From: Alistipes onderdonkii
GTDB lineage: Bacteria > Bacteroidota > Bacteroidia > Bacteroidales > Rikenellaceae
Reading direction: 5' to 3'
NCBI RefSeq assembly: GCF_025145285.1
Contig: NZ_CP102251.1
Location: 1,612,001 to 1,676,000 of the forward strand
DNA: 64,000 nt
Below, piece by piece: positions 9,033 through 18,120 of this stretch. A program made the translations under genes and the position numbers. The notes beneath the pieces are model-generated. The model was given only the letters and a program-made list of their open reading frames with translations, searched no databases and was not told the origin of the DNA. Position 1 is the stretch's first letter; the number at the start of each line of letters is the position of its first letter.

Positions 9033-11906
9033 TCAATGCGCCTCGAGCCAGTTGTCGCCCACGCCGTAGTCGACCACCAGGCGCACCTTGAGGGCGGCGG
9101 CGGATTCCATGCATTCGGTGACGATGGCCGCGACGCGCTCCTGTTCGGAACGGAGCATGTCGACGACCAATTCGTCGTGTACCTGAAGGATCACCTTCGA
9201 CCGGATGCCTTCGGCCGCGAAACGGCGGTGGACATTGATCATGGCGATCTTCATGATGTCGGCCGCAGACCCCTGGATCGGGGCGTTCACGGCATTCCTC
9301 TCCGCCAGGCCGCGCGCCACGGCGTTGTGCGAGGAGATGTCGTTGAGATAGCGGCGGCGGCCGAAGATCGTCGAGACGAATCCCTCCTCCTTGGCCCTGG
9401 CGACCACATTGTCCATATACTCCTTGACCTTGGGGTAAGATTCGAAATAACCGTCGATAATGTCCTTGGCCTCCTTACGCGGGATTTCGAGCCGCTGGCT
9501 CAGGCCGAAGGCCGAAATGCCGTAGATGATGCCGAAATTGGCCGTCTTGGCACGGCGGCGCTCCTCGGAGGTCACTTCGTCGAGGGTTTTGTTGAAAAGT
9601 TTGGCGGCCGTCGCGGCATGGATATCCTCGCCGTGGGCGAAGGCCGCGATCAGCGATTCGTCGCCCGAAAGGTGCGCCATCAGGCGCAGCTCGACCTGAC
9701 TGTAATCGGCCGAGAGCAGCAGGTGGTCGGAATCGGAGGGGATGAACGCCCGGCGGATGCGGCGCCCCATCTCTTCGCGCACGGGGATGTTCTGCAGGTT
9801 GGGATTAGTGGACGAAAGGCGCCCGGTAGCCGTGACCGCCTGGTTGAAGGAGGTATGGATACGCCCCGTCGTCCGGTTGACCAGCTGGGGAAGCGCCTCG
9901 ACATAGGTCGAAAGCAATTTTTTGACACCCCGGTATTCGAGGATCAGGTCGACGATGCGGTGTTTGCGGGCGAAGGTCTGCAAATAATCCTCGTCGGTGC
10001 AGAACTGCTTGGTCTTGGTCATCTTGGGCTTTTCGGCGATGCGCATCTTGGCGAAAAGCACCTCGCCCAGCTGGCGTGCCGAGTTGATGTTGAGCGTCGA
10101 CTCGCCGGCTTCGGCACGGATCGCGGCTTCCAGTTCGGCCAGCCTGCGGCTCAGTTCGACGGAGTATTCGGCCAGCGCCCCGGAGTCGATCCGCACGCCC
10201 GCCATCTCGATGTCGGCCAGCACGGCGATCATGGGCTCCTCGACCTCGAAATAGAGGTGTTGCAACCCGATCTTCTCGACCTGAGGGTAGAGCACGTGTT
10301 TGAGTTGCAGGGTGACGTCGGCATCTTCGGCGGCGTACTCCTTGACGCGCTCGACGTTCACCAGATCCATCGTCAGCTGCTTGGAACCCTTGCCGATCAG
10401 CGTTTCGATCTCGATAGGCTTGTAGTTGAGGTATTTTTCCGACAGGGCGTTCATGTTGTGGCGCGACTCGGGATCGAGCAGGTAATGCAGGATCATCGTG
10501 TCGTACTTGCGGCCCCGGATATCGAGCCCCAGGCGCCGGAGCACCATCAGGTCGAACTTGATGTTCTGGCCGATCTTGGCAATCCCTTCGTCTTCGAACA
10601 GCGGCCGCACGATCTGCGTATATTCCGCCGTATTTTCCTCCTTGAAGGGAATGTACCACGCTTCGAACGGCTTTACGGCCAGCGACATGCCGACGATGCG
10701 GTCGTTGAAGATGTCGAACCCCGTGGTCTCGGTGTCGAAACAGAATTCGCCGTATTTCCCGACCTCGGCGACCACTTCGCGCAACTGGGAGGCATTCTCC
10801 ACGAGGCGGTAATCGTGCGGCGTGGTCTGCGCCGTCTTGAACTGCATGGCATCGGCTTCGGCCTGCAGTTCTGCGACGGGAACCTCGGCGGCAGGCATGT
10901 CGACCACCGGGTCGCCGAAGAGGTTGCCCTGTCCGACCAGCGCCGCGCGTTTGGCGGCGGCGGACTTGGCCCGAGCCATCTCCGCAAGCTGGGTCTGCGC
11001 CTCCTGGCGGGGGCCTTCGGGTTGCTCCTCGGGGGGCGCAAGGTTCGTAAGGTCGTTCATAAAGGCCTTGAAATCCAATTCGGCAAAAAGGGCCTTGAGT
11101 TCGTCGATATGGGGTTCGCAGACCGTGAGGTCTTCTTCGCGGAACGGGATGGGCACGTCGAGGCAAATGGTGGTCAGTGTCTTGGCAAGGCGCAGTTTGT
11201 CGCCCCACTCGGCGATCTTCTCGCCCTGCTTGCCCTTGATCTTCGAGACGTTGTCGAGGATATTTTCCACCGTTCCCCACTCCTGCACGAGTTTGCAGGC
11301 GCTCTTCTCGCCGATTCCCGGCACACCCGGGATATTGTCCGAAGCATCGCCCCACAGTGCGAGGATGTCGCGCACGAGGCTGGGGTCGTCGATGCCGTAT
11401 TTCCCGCGGATCGCCTCCCGGTCGACGATCTCGATGCTCCCTTCGGCGCCCTTCTGCTTGTATATCTTGCAATTGTCACGTACCAGCTGGCCGTAGTCCT
11501 TGTCGGGCGTCACCATGAAGACCTCGTAACCCGCCTCGACGCCTTTTTGCGACAGCGTGCCGATCACGTCGTCGGCCTCGTAACCCTCGACTTCGAGGAT
11601 CGGGATGCACATGGCTTCCAGCACACGCTTGACATAGGGGACGGAGAGGAGGATGTCCTCGGGCGTCTCGGCACGGTTGGCCTTGTACTCGGGAAATATC
11701 TCCCGGCGGAAGCTGCCGCCCTTGGGGTCGAACGCCACGCCCAGCAGGTCGGGTCGCTCACGCTTCTGGATGTCGCGCAGGAACTTTACGAAGCCGAATA
11801 CCACGGAGGTATTCATGCCGGCCCGGTTGCGCATGGGACGCCCCAGAAAGGCATAGTAATACTTGAAGATCAACGCATAGGCGTCGACGAGAAACAGTTT
11901 TTTCAT
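9033..11906 (-). CDS. polA: DNA polymerase I
   Basis: A 957-residue repair and Okazaki-fragment polymerase with all three activities. The N-terminal 5'-3' exonuclease spans roughly residues 1-290. The 3'-5' exonuclease retains its motifs (FDTETTGFD, QNIKFD and YAAEDAD), so proofreading should be active, unlike in many Gram-positive PolI proteins. The polymerase domain has motif A (DYSQVELRL), motif B (RRAKTANFGIIYG) and motif C (QVHDELVVD). The start at 11906 (MKKLFLVDAYALI) is preferred over 11924 because it matches family N-termini and a 7/8 -7 box (TATTATTG, 11922-11929) lies just upstream. No neighbour is functionally linked. Confidence 0.96.
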   Translation of the reverse strand: MKKLFLVDAYALIFKYYYAFLGRPMRNRAGMNTSVVFGFVKFLRDIQKRERPDLLGVAFDPKGGSFRREIFPEYKANRAETPEDILLSVPYVKRVLEAMCIPILEVEGYEADDVIGTLSQKGVEAGYEVFMVTPDKDYGQLVRDNCKIYKQKGAEGSIEIVDREAIRGKYGIDDPSLVRDILALWGDASDNIPGVPGIGEKSACKLVQEWGTVENILDNVSKIKGKQGEKIAEWGDKLRLAKTLTTICLDVPIPFREEDLTVCEPHIDELKALFAELDFKAFMNDLTNLAPPEEQPEGPRQEAQTQLAEMARAKSAAAKRAALVGQGNLFGDPVVDMPAAEVPVAELQAEADAMQFKTAQTTPHDYRLVENASQLREVVAEVGKYGEFCFDTETTGFDIFNDRIVGMSLAVKPFEAWYIPFKEENTAEYTQIVRPLFEDEGIAKIGQNIKFDLMVLRRLGLDIRGRKYDTMILHYLLDPESRHNMNALSEKYLNYKPIEIETLIGKGSKQLTMDLVNVERVKEYAAEDADVTLQLKHVLYPQVEKIGLQHLYFEVEEPMIAVLADIEMAGVRIDSGALAEYSVELSRRLAELEAAIRAEAGESTLNINSARQLGEVLFAKMRIAEKPKMTKTKQFCTDEDYLQTFARKHRIVDLILEYRGVKKLLSTYVEALPQLVNRTTGRIHTSFNQAVTATGRLSSTNPNLQNIPVREEMGRRIRRAFIPSDSDHLLLSADYSQVELRLMAHLSGDESLIAAFAHGEDIHAATAAKLFNKTLDEVTSEERRRAKTANFGIIYGISAFGLSQRLEIPRKEAKDIIDGYFESYPKVKEYMDNVVARAKEEGFVSTIFGRRRYLNDISSHNAVARGLAERNAVNAPIQGSAADIMKIAMINVHRRFAAEGIRSKVILQVHDELVVDMLRSEQERVAAIVTECMESAAALKVRLVVDYGVGDNWLEAH

Positions 11907-12029
11907 ATATTCGATTTGCGTCAATAATAGTTCCCTTTCGATGTTTGCCGTGCGCCTATCCCTTGCGCCCGGGGCCTGTCCGGTAGAAATGTCGGGGTAT
12001 GTCGTTCCGGCGGAACCGCCGGGCGGAAA

Positions 12030-12482
12030 TCAGCGGTTGTCCTCGGCGAACCACTCGGCGAACGAGGTTGCAGTCTCATGCAGGCGGAGCGAATGCAGTT
12101 CCACCCCCAGGGGCAGGCGGCGTGCGATGCGTGCCGCGAAATCGCCGAGCATGTTTTCGCACGTCGGCTGGTAGTCCACCGTGACGATGTTGCCGAAGCG
12201 TTCGGCCAGCACCGCCCGCAGGGGAGCGTCGCGGCGTGTCGCCCGCAACACGAGCGCATGGTCGAAACGGGAAACGACCTCCTCGTTGACAATGCTTTTC
12301 AGGACACCGAAGTCCATCACCATCCCACACTTGGGGTTCGTGTCGTCGTCCGCAGGGCACCCTTTCACGGTCACGAACAACCGGTAGGAATGCCCGTGGA
12401 TCTCACGGCACGGCCCGTCGTATCCGTCGAGGGCATGTGCGGCCTCGAACGAAAACTCCTTTGTCAATCTGATCACTGCCAT
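12030..12482 (-). CDS. queD: 6-carboxy-5,6,7,8-tetrahydropterin synthase (QueD)
   Basis: A 150-residue enzyme of the PTPS/QueD fold that turns dihydroneopterin triphosphate (the FolE product) into 6-carboxytetrahydropterin for queuosine and other 7-deazaguanines. The zinc ligands His16, His29 and His31 and the QueD-specific Cys25 (CREIHGH) are visible, as is the catalytic FDHALVL block. The start at 12482 (MAVIRL) is chosen over 12500, because a perfect -7 box occupies 12488-12495, inside the longer frame. The mRNA is therefore probably leaderless, as for folE. queC and queE are not nearby. Confidence 0.93.
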   Translation of the reverse strand: MAVIRLTKEFSFEAAHALDGYDGPCREIHGHSYRLFVTVKGCPADDDTNPKCGMVMDFGVLKSIVNEEVVSRFDHALVLRATRRDAPLRAVLAERFGNIVTVDYQPTCENMLGDFAARIARRLPLGVELHSLRLHETATSFAEWFAEDNR

Positions 12483-12487
12483 ATCCG

Positions 12488-12495
12488 CAAAGATA
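12488..12495 (-). promoter_or_regulatory. -7 promoter element of queD, five bases from the start codon
   Basis: TATCTTTG on the minus strand matches TAnnTTTG exactly and ends five bases before the ATG, predicting a leaderless transcript. Confidence 0.7.
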
Positions 12496-12654
12496 TTCAT
12501 TAAATGCGAAAGGAGAAAGCGTTTTCCGCACTTTTCACCACGGGGGTTCCTTTACGCCCCGTTCCGGATCGGTAAACAAAGGTGCGGGAAACCCCGGTCG
12601 CATATCCTTCCCCACAAAAAGCCGCCCCGGTTTTGATTTGTCCTTATTAGTTCC

Positions 12655-12662
12655 TATATTTG
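12655..12662 (+). promoter_or_regulatory. Promoter of the AraC-type regulator gene
   Basis: TATATTTG is an exact -7 match, with TTTG at 12632-12635 as the -33 element and a 19-base spacer. The ATG follows at 12685. Confidence 0.8.
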
Positions 12663-12684
12663 TTACCATAAGTCTCATTATCTG

Positions 12685-13662
12685 ATGAAACGTGTCCTGA
12701 ATGATCTCACCCCGTTGCCCGGCAACGATTTGTTCATCACACAGTATTGGTTTGACAAACAAACCGATCCGCCCCTTCATTTCCACGAGGATTACATGCT
12801 CAGCCTGACCCTGAACGTGAAGGGTACACGTGTCACCGGACAATCGGTCGACAATTTCACGGAAAAAGACCTGATCATCATTTTCCCGCGCGTACCGCAC
12901 TGTTACAAACGCGACGAAGCCTTTGCGGAGACCAATTGCGAGGCCGTCGCCGTGCAGTTCAGCCGCGACATGCCCAACTGGCAGATATTCGAAACGGAAT
13001 CCATGCTCCCCATCCGGAAAATGCTGAGCCAGCCGGTCGCCGGGCTCTGGTTCGCCGAAAGCGTCGTAGACCGCGTCCGCGACAGGTTACTGCAACTGCC
13101 CGGGCTGCGGGGATTCGCATCGGCGTCGCTTTTCCTGAACATACTCAACGACCTGGCCACGGCTGGGCCGGACGAAACGGGGCCGATAGGTGCCCCGTAC
13201 TACGAAATGCAACCCGACGGCAATGCCCGGATCAACAAGATCGTACAGTTCGTGGAGGGCAATTACCAACGTAAGATCTCGCTCGAAGACATCGGCGAAG
13301 AGGTAGGCATGTCCGCGACTTCGGTCTGCCGTTTTTTCAAAAAGTACACCCACCAGAACCTGTGGAACTACCTCAACGGCTTCCGCATCGTGCGCGCCGC
13401 ACAGATGATCGTCGAGACCGACGACCCGATCGCCGAGATCGGTATGCGCTGCGGGTTCTACAACATCTCGAATTTCAACCGCGCCTTCCGCGAACGCATC
13501 GGCTCCCCGCCGGGCGACTACCGGCGCAAGTTCGGGTCGACGGTCATTTCGCCCGACGCGAAACAGGTCGAGGAGATAGGCCGCAAGCTGGATGAAATGC
13601 GCTGCGGGCAGGATTCGGCGGGGGGGGGAAATCCGGCGGCCAAAGTCCCGGCCAAGGGCTGA
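12685..13662 (+). CDS. AraC-family transcription regulator
   Basis: A 325-residue regulator. The N-terminal part (about 20-110) is a cupin-like ligand pocket beginning PPLHFHEDYMLSL, as in sugar or bile-acid-responsive AraC proteins. The C-terminal DNA-binding domain (about 185-285) has two helix-turn-helix units: ISLEDIGEEVGMSATSVCRF and the AEIGMRCGFYNISNFNRAFR recognition segment. A 35-residue Gly/Lys-rich tail follows. It stands alone between divergent queD and convergent sppA, so its target is unknown. Confidence 0.88.
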   Translation: MKRVLNDLTPLPGNDLFITQYWFDKQTDPPLHFHEDYMLSLTLNVKGTRVTGQSVDNFTEKDLIIIFPRVPHCYKRDEAFAETNCEAVAVQFSRDMPNWQIFETESMLPIRKMLSQPVAGLWFAESVVDRVRDRLLQLPGLRGFASASLFLNILNDLATAGPDETGPIGAPYYEMQPDGNARINKIVQFVEGNYQRKISLEDIGEEVGMSATSVCRFFKKYTHQNLWNYLNGFRIVRAAQMIVETDDPIAEIGMRCGFYNISNFNRAFRERIGSPPGDYRRKFGSTVISPDAKQVEEIGRKLDEMRCGQDSAGGGNPAAKVPAKG

Positions 13663-13723
13663 CAAACCCCTTTTCAGGCACGAATGACAGCTTCGCGGAC
13701 ACACCGGCCTTGAAACCCTGCAA

Positions 13724-13764
13724 CGATAAAAAGCGGCCTCTCGAAAAGGGGCCGCTTTTTATCG
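13724..13764. terminator. Bidirectional terminator between the AraC gene and sppA
   Basis: A perfect 15-bp stem (13724-13738 with 13750-13764) has A5 in the left arm and T5 in the right arm, so it works in both directions for the two convergent genes. Confidence 0.92.
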
Positions 13765-13783
13765 TTCCGGCATCCGGCCGGGA

Positions 13784-15562
13784 TTAGCGCAGTTCGAGTT
13801 TGAAGGGATAATACATGACGATCCCCTGCTGCGAAGCAGCTTCCTGCACCTGTTTGTATTCCTTCATCATGACTCCCAGTTCCGAGCGGGTCATGGCCTC
13901 GCGGATGCTGACGTTGAGCGACGAGATGAACGCCGCGAAACCCGTCGGCTGCTCGATCACCTCCGTCACCCGGAAATTGTCGCCCAACCCGGCCTTGTCC
14001 GCAGCGACGGCAATGGCCGTCTTCAGGCCACCGTACGTGTCTATCAGGCCGATGCCGAGGGCGTTGTCGCCCGACCATACACGGCCGCCGGCAATGTCGA
14101 GCACCTTCTCGAGAGGCAGGTTGCGCCCCTGCGCCACGTTGTTGGTGAACGTCGTGTAAACCTTATCCACGCCGCGCATGATCGAAGCCCTTTCGGCTGG
14201 CGTAAGGGCCGAAGTCATGCCCATGCCTGCCGAGGTATTGCTCTTCACGGCGTCGAACGTGATGCCCAGCTTGTTCTTCAGGGCGTCGATGGTATTGAGG
14301 TACATGCCGAAGACACCGATGGAACCCGTCAGGGTCAGTTTGTCGGCCACAATGACATCGGCCGGGCACGAGATATAGTAACCGCCGCTGGCAGCATAGG
14401 AACCCATCGAGACGATGACGGGTTTCTCGGCCTTGAGCAGCTCCATTTCGCGCCAGATGACATCCGAAGCCAATGCGCTGCCGCCCGGGGAATTCACGCG
14501 CAGCACCACGGCCTTGACCTTGTCGTCGGCACGCACCCCGGCCAGCGTCGCAGCCAGCGTATTGCCGTAAACCTCGCGGCCGAAGCCCTCGCCGTCGACG
14601 ATCGCGCCGTCGGCATAGACGACAGCCACCTGGTCGGCCGAAATATTCTTGAGGTCGGCACCTACCTGCGACGCATATTCGCCCAGGGTGATGAAATTGT
14701 ATTGACCGTCGGAATCGGACTGCACGCCCAGCTGGGCAAATACGTCGTCCATCTGGTCTTCGTAGACCAGGCTATCCACGAACCCGTGTTCGAGGGCATC
14801 CTCGGGCAGCGAAACCTCCAGTTTGTCGGTGATCCGGTTCAGGGTTTCCAGGTCGATGCCGCGTGCTTCGGCCACCGAGGCGGCAATGGTATTCCACATC
14901 GAATTGACCAGCTCCTGCATCTGCTCGCGGTTGGCATCCGACATCTTGGAAAGAATATAGGGCTCGACGGCGCTCTTGTACTTGCAGGCCGTGGGGCGGA
15001 AAACTTCGGCCTTGACGTCGAGCTTGTCGAGCAGCCCCTTGTAAAACGCCAGGTTGAACGAAAGGCCCGACCAGTCCATAGCTCCTTCGGGCTGCATGTA
15101 AATCCTGTCAGCCGCCGAGGCGAGGTAATACTGCCCCTGCGAGTAGGTTTCGTTATAGGCGACGACGAACTTGCCGCTCTGCTTGAAATCGACGATCGCC
15201 TCGCGCAGCTCTTCGAGCAGGGCCGAACCCGCCACTCCGCCGTTGCCGTTCATACGCAGGTAAATACCCTTGATCCGCGGATCGTCCTTCGCCGCCTCGA
15301 GCGCACGCAGCGCCTTCATCAGCGGAAGCATGCGCGTAGACTGGAGCGTCGCGAAATCGAAGCCGGCGAAAGGATCGCTCGACGGGGCATCGGTCAACAC
15401 CTCCGAAAAATCGAGTTTGAGGATCGACTCGGGGTGTACGGCCACGCTTTTCTCCATCGAACCGGCAATGCCGAGCAGGATGAAAATCCAAAGGAAGACT
15501 ACCAGTACCGATCCCACGACAAACGCAAGGATGGCAGCCAGAAAAGTTTTGATAAAATTCAT
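13784..15562 (-). CDS. sppA: Signal peptide peptidase SppA (protease IV), 67K type
   Basis: A 592-residue membrane protease that clears cleaved signal peptides. An N-terminal membrane anchor (about 5-35) precedes two tandem S49 domains. The catalytic Lys lies in ACKYKSAVEPY in the first domain and the nucleophile Ser in SYAASGGYY in the second, the arrangement known for E. coli SppA; RVNSPGGSALASD also matches the family. The start is 15562 (MNFIKTF): the promoter at 15617-15624 lies inside the longer open frame to 15619. Confidence 0.93.
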   Translation of the reverse strand: MNFIKTFLAAILAFVVGSVLVVFLWIFILLGIAGSMEKSVAVHPESILKLDFSEVLTDAPSSDPFAGFDFATLQSTRMLPLMKALRALEAAKDDPRIKGIYLRMNGNGGVAGSALLEELREAIVDFKQSGKFVVAYNETYSQGQYYLASAADRIYMQPEGAMDWSGLSFNLAFYKGLLDKLDVKAEVFRPTACKYKSAVEPYILSKMSDANREQMQELVNSMWNTIAASVAEARGIDLETLNRITDKLEVSLPEDALEHGFVDSLVYEDQMDDVFAQLGVQSDSDGQYNFITLGEYASQVGADLKNISADQVAVVYADGAIVDGEGFGREVYGNTLAATLAGVRADDKVKAVVLRVNSPGGSALASDVIWREMELLKAEKPVIVSMGSYAASGGYYISCPADVIVADKLTLTGSIGVFGMYLNTIDALKNKLGITFDAVKSNTSAGMGMTSALTPAERASIMRGVDKVYTTFTNNVAQGRNLPLEKVLDIAGGRVWSGDNALGIGLIDTYGGLKTAIAVAADKAGLGDNFRVTEVIEQPTGFAAFISSLNVSIREAMTRSELGVMMKEYKQVQEAASQQGIVMYYPFKLELR

Positions 15563-15616
15563 AACGAAGTTATTTTTTGTTTGTCCTAATTTTGTCCCGA
15601 TTCCGGTTTTCTTTCG

Positions 15617-15624
15617 CAAATATA
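15617..15624 (-). promoter_or_regulatory. Promoter of sppA
   Basis: TATATTTG on the minus strand is an exact -7 match with TTTG 18 bases upstream as the -33 element. It fixes the sppA start downstream at 15562. Confidence 0.8.
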
Positions 15625-15709
15625 CGGAATTTATATGAAAAACAAATAAAATTTATCGAAAAACGATAAAAAAGAAGGTTAACCTATATTTATTCTGTAA
15701 AATATACGT

Positions 15710-15717
15710 TATCTTTG
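15710..15717 (+). promoter_or_regulatory. -7 promoter element of mrp
   Basis: TATCTTTG is an exact match, 22 bases before the ATG at 15740. The sppA and mrp promoters are divergent within an AT-rich 90-base stretch. Confidence 0.7.
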
Positions 15718-15739
15718 CAGGGAAAGTCACGACACAAAT

Positions 15740-16792
15740 ATGGAAGAAAAAATCAGACATCTGCTCGCGTCGCTCGTCCATCCCGAAACGGGGCAGGACA
15801 TCGTCAGCAGCGGTTTTATCGAGCATATCGCCTCGGCGGCCGGAAAAATCACCGTCGTACTCCGCTTCGCCAAGGCGCGCGACCCGTTCGCAGTGAAAAT
15901 CAAAAACCAGGCCGAGGAACTGCTCAAACGCGAATTCCCCGGTCAAACGGTACTGGTAGTCATCAAGGAGGGCGGCGCCGCCCCGCGCCCCGAACCCAAG
16001 CTGAAGACGACCACGGGCGGCATCGCCAAGGTCATTGCCGTCGCATCGGGAAAGGGCGGGGTAGGCAAATCGACCGTCACGGCCAACCTCGCGGTCGCCC
16101 TGCGAAACATGGGATTCCGCGTAGGCATCCTCGACGCCGACATATACGGGCCTTCGCAGCCCAAGATGTTCGGAGTGGAAGGCTACCTGCCCGACGCCGT
16201 GCAGGAAGAGGGCGCAGACCATATCGTCCCTGCGGAGCCGATGGACATCCGGCTGATGTCGATCGGGTTCTTCATCAAACCTACCGACGCCCTGCTATGG
16301 CGCGGCGCCATGGCCGTCAGCGCCCTGAAACAGATGATCCACCAGACCAAATGGGGGACGCTCGACTTCCTGCTGGCCGACCTGCCCCCCGGAACGGGCG
16401 ACGTACACCTCTCGATCATCGGGGAGCTGAAGATCGATTCCGCGGTGATCGTCTCGACGCCCCAGCAGGTCGCCGTGGCCGACGTCGTGCGCGGCGTGGA
16501 GATGTTCCGCAACGAAAACGTCAACATCCCCGTGGCGGGAATCATCGAAAACATGGCCTGGTTCACCCCCGAGGAACTGCCCGAAAACCGCTACTACCTC
16601 TTCGGCAAAGGCGGTGCTCGCCGGTTCGCCGAAGAGCACGGCGTGGATTTCCTGGGGGAAATACCTATCGTACAGTCGATCATGGAAGGAGCCGACGAAG
16701 GGAGGCCTGCTGCGGGGATAGATCCGCGCGTCGAAAAATGGTACCGCGGAATCGCGGAAAAGATTGTCGAAAAGGTGATGAAATCGTGTTAG
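15740..16792 (+). CDS. mrp: Mrp/ApbC-type P-loop ATPase, iron-sulfur carrier family
   Basis: A 350-residue protein. The N-terminal MIP18/DUF59 domain (1-80) is fused to a deviant-Walker ATPase (from about 95) with SGKGGVGKS at 103-111 and the LPPGTGD block. The family assembles or transfers Fe-S clusters. The usual bridging CxxC is absent: at its expected place the sequence reads ENMAWFTPEELPENRYYLFG without any cysteine. This cysteine-less form, as I recall, occurs in other Bacteroidetes Mrp proteins, so the cluster-binding mode may differ. It ends at the putative origin region. Confidence 0.9.
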   Translation: MEEKIRHLLASLVHPETGQDIVSSGFIEHIASAAGKITVVLRFAKARDPFAVKIKNQAEELLKREFPGQTVLVVIKEGGAAPRPEPKLKTTTGGIAKVIAVASGKGGVGKSTVTANLAVALRNMGFRVGILDADIYGPSQPKMFGVEGYLPDAVQEEGADHIVPAEPMDIRLMSIGFFIKPTDALLWRGAMAVSALKQMIHQTKWGTLDFLLADLPPGTGDVHLSIIGELKIDSAVIVSTPQQVAVADVVRGVEMFRNENVNIPVAGIIENMAWFTPEELPENRYYLFGKGGARRFAEEHGVDFLGEIPIVQSIMEGADEGRPAAGIDPRVEKWYRGIAEKIVEKVMKSC

Positions 16793-17168
16793 GAAGCGTG
16801 TTGATAAACGGCGATAACTAATGATAACTTTCCGGTCGGAAGAGTTGCAAATTCCGGAAAGGGCGGGCATATACAAGATTTTCCGGAAACCAAAAAAAGT
16901 TATGGGAAATTATAGTCAGCCCCGAACCCCGGAAAACGGAACAGATTGTTCACAACAAACAGCTGTCGAAATGTTGACAACGGTTTTTGACAATTGTTGA
17001 TTATAATTTCATACCTTTGAATACGAACCGGTTGTAACGAGGAATAGGAAACAGCTCGGGAGTAAAATGTTGAAAGATATTTTCCAGGGAAACTTGTGAA
17101 CAGTATCAACAGCTATTATTTCTATTCTTATTTCTTATTAAATTTAAATTAAAAAGTAAAAATTAAAA
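16793..17168. other. Putative chromosomal replication origin (oriC)
   Basis: A 376-base gap without a gene. It contains TGTTGATAA (16799-16807, 8/9 to the DnaA box complement TGTGGATAA), TTGTTCACA (16946-16954), TGTTGACAA (16972-16980), TGTTGATTA (16995-17003) and TTGTGAACA (17094-17102). The last makes an exact inverted pair with TGTTCACAA at 16947-16955. A CCGGAAA motif recurs at 16831-16835 (partial), 16852-16860, 16879-16889 and 16929-16936. The right end, 17112-17168, is almost pure A/T, as a DNA-unwinding element would be. GC skew of the + strand rises across this point. dnaA is not in the window, so the call rests on composition and degenerate boxes. Confidence 0.6.
17012..17019 (+). 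promoter_or_regulatory. -7 promoter element of nadA
   Basis: TACCTTTG matches TAnnTTTG exactly, with TTTG at 16986-16989 upstream (22-base spacer, slightly long). It lies within the putative origin and gives a leader of about 140 bases. Confidence 0.5.
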
Positions 17169-18110
17169 ATGAAGGTTGATAACTCCGCGCAAATCCGGAA
17201 TAGGATCGAAGAACTGAAACGCGGGAAACACGCCGTCATACTGGCCCATTACTATACGCTGCCCGAAGTACAGGAGGTGGCCGACTTCCTGGGCGATTCG
17301 CTTGCGCTGTCGGTCAAGGCGCAGTCGGTCGATGCGGAAATCATCCTGTTCGCCGGCGTGCATTTCATGGCCGAGACCGCCAAGGTGCTATGCCCTGGCA
17401 AAAAGGTGCTCATACCCTGTCCCGAGGCGGGATGCTCGCTGGCCGAATCGTGCGATGCCCGCGACTTTGCGGCCTTCAAGGCCAGGTACCCGGGGCATAC
17501 GGTGGTTTCGTATGTCAACACCACCGTCGGGGTCAAGGCGCTGACCGATATTTGCTGCACTTCGTCGAATGCCCTGAAGGTCGTGGAGTCGATCCCGGCC
17601 GACCGCCCCGTCATCTTCGCGCCCGACCGCAACCTGGGCGCTTACATCAAGAAGCTGACCGGCCGCGAGAATATGGTGATCTGGGACGGGGCGTGCCATG
17701 TCCACGAGGAGTTTTCGCTCGAAAAACTGCTCCGGCTCAAAAAGGAGCACCCCGCAGCCCGCATCGTCGTGCATCCCGAATGCCGGGCCTATATCATCGA
17801 GGTGGCCGATTTCGTGGGGTCGACGGCTGCGATCCTCGACTATTGCGGCCGCAGCGGGGCCGATGAGTTCATCGTCGTCACCGAATCGGGCATCCTCGCC
17901 GAGATGAAGAGGCGCTATCCCGGCAAGACATTTATCCCGGCGCCCCCGGACGACGAGACATGCGGCTGCAACAACTGCAAGTACATGAAGATGGTGACGC
18001 TGGAAAACATCTGCGAATGCCTCGAGCGGGAGGCCCCGGAGATCGTACTCGACGAAGAGGTGCGCCGCAAGGCCGAGCGTTCGATCCTGAACATGATTAA
18101 CATCAAATAA
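17169..18110 (+). CDS. nadA: Quinolinate synthase
   Basis: A 313-residue 4Fe-4S enzyme that condenses iminoaspartate with dihydroxyacetone phosphate to give quinolinate in NAD biosynthesis. The three cluster cysteines are visible: Cys89 (in PEAGCSLA), Cys205 (in VVHPEC) and one of Cys265/267/270 (in ETCGCNNCKYM). The opening AHYYTLPEVQEVADFLGDS matches the family. nadB and nadC are not adjacent. It is the first gene to the right of the putative origin and is followed after ten bases by the S46 peptidase gene. Confidence 0.95.
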   Translation: MKVDNSAQIRNRIEELKRGKHAVILAHYYTLPEVQEVADFLGDSLALSVKAQSVDAEIILFAGVHFMAETAKVLCPGKKVLIPCPEAGCSLAESCDARDFAAFKARYPGHTVVSYVNTTVGVKALTDICCTSSNALKVVESIPADRPVIFAPDRNLGAYIKKLTGRENMVIWDGACHVHEEFSLEKLLRLKKEHPAARIVVHPECRAYIIEVADFVGSTAAILDYCGRSGADEFIVVTESGILAEMKRRYPGKTFIPAPPDDETCGCNNCKYMKMVTLENICECLEREAPEIVLDEEVRRKAERSILNMINIK

Positions 18111-18120
18111 TCGTTTATAT

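Noticed and set aside
9036..11927. A 963-codon open frame on the + strand opposite polA
   Set aside because: It mirrors the polA frame in high-GC DNA, where stop codons are rare on the opposite strand, and its translation shows no domain. polA has complete motifs.
12007..12022. Hairpin CCGGCG-GAAC-CGCCGG downstream of queD as a terminator
   Set aside because: The stem is only six pairs and no T-run follows on the minus strand.
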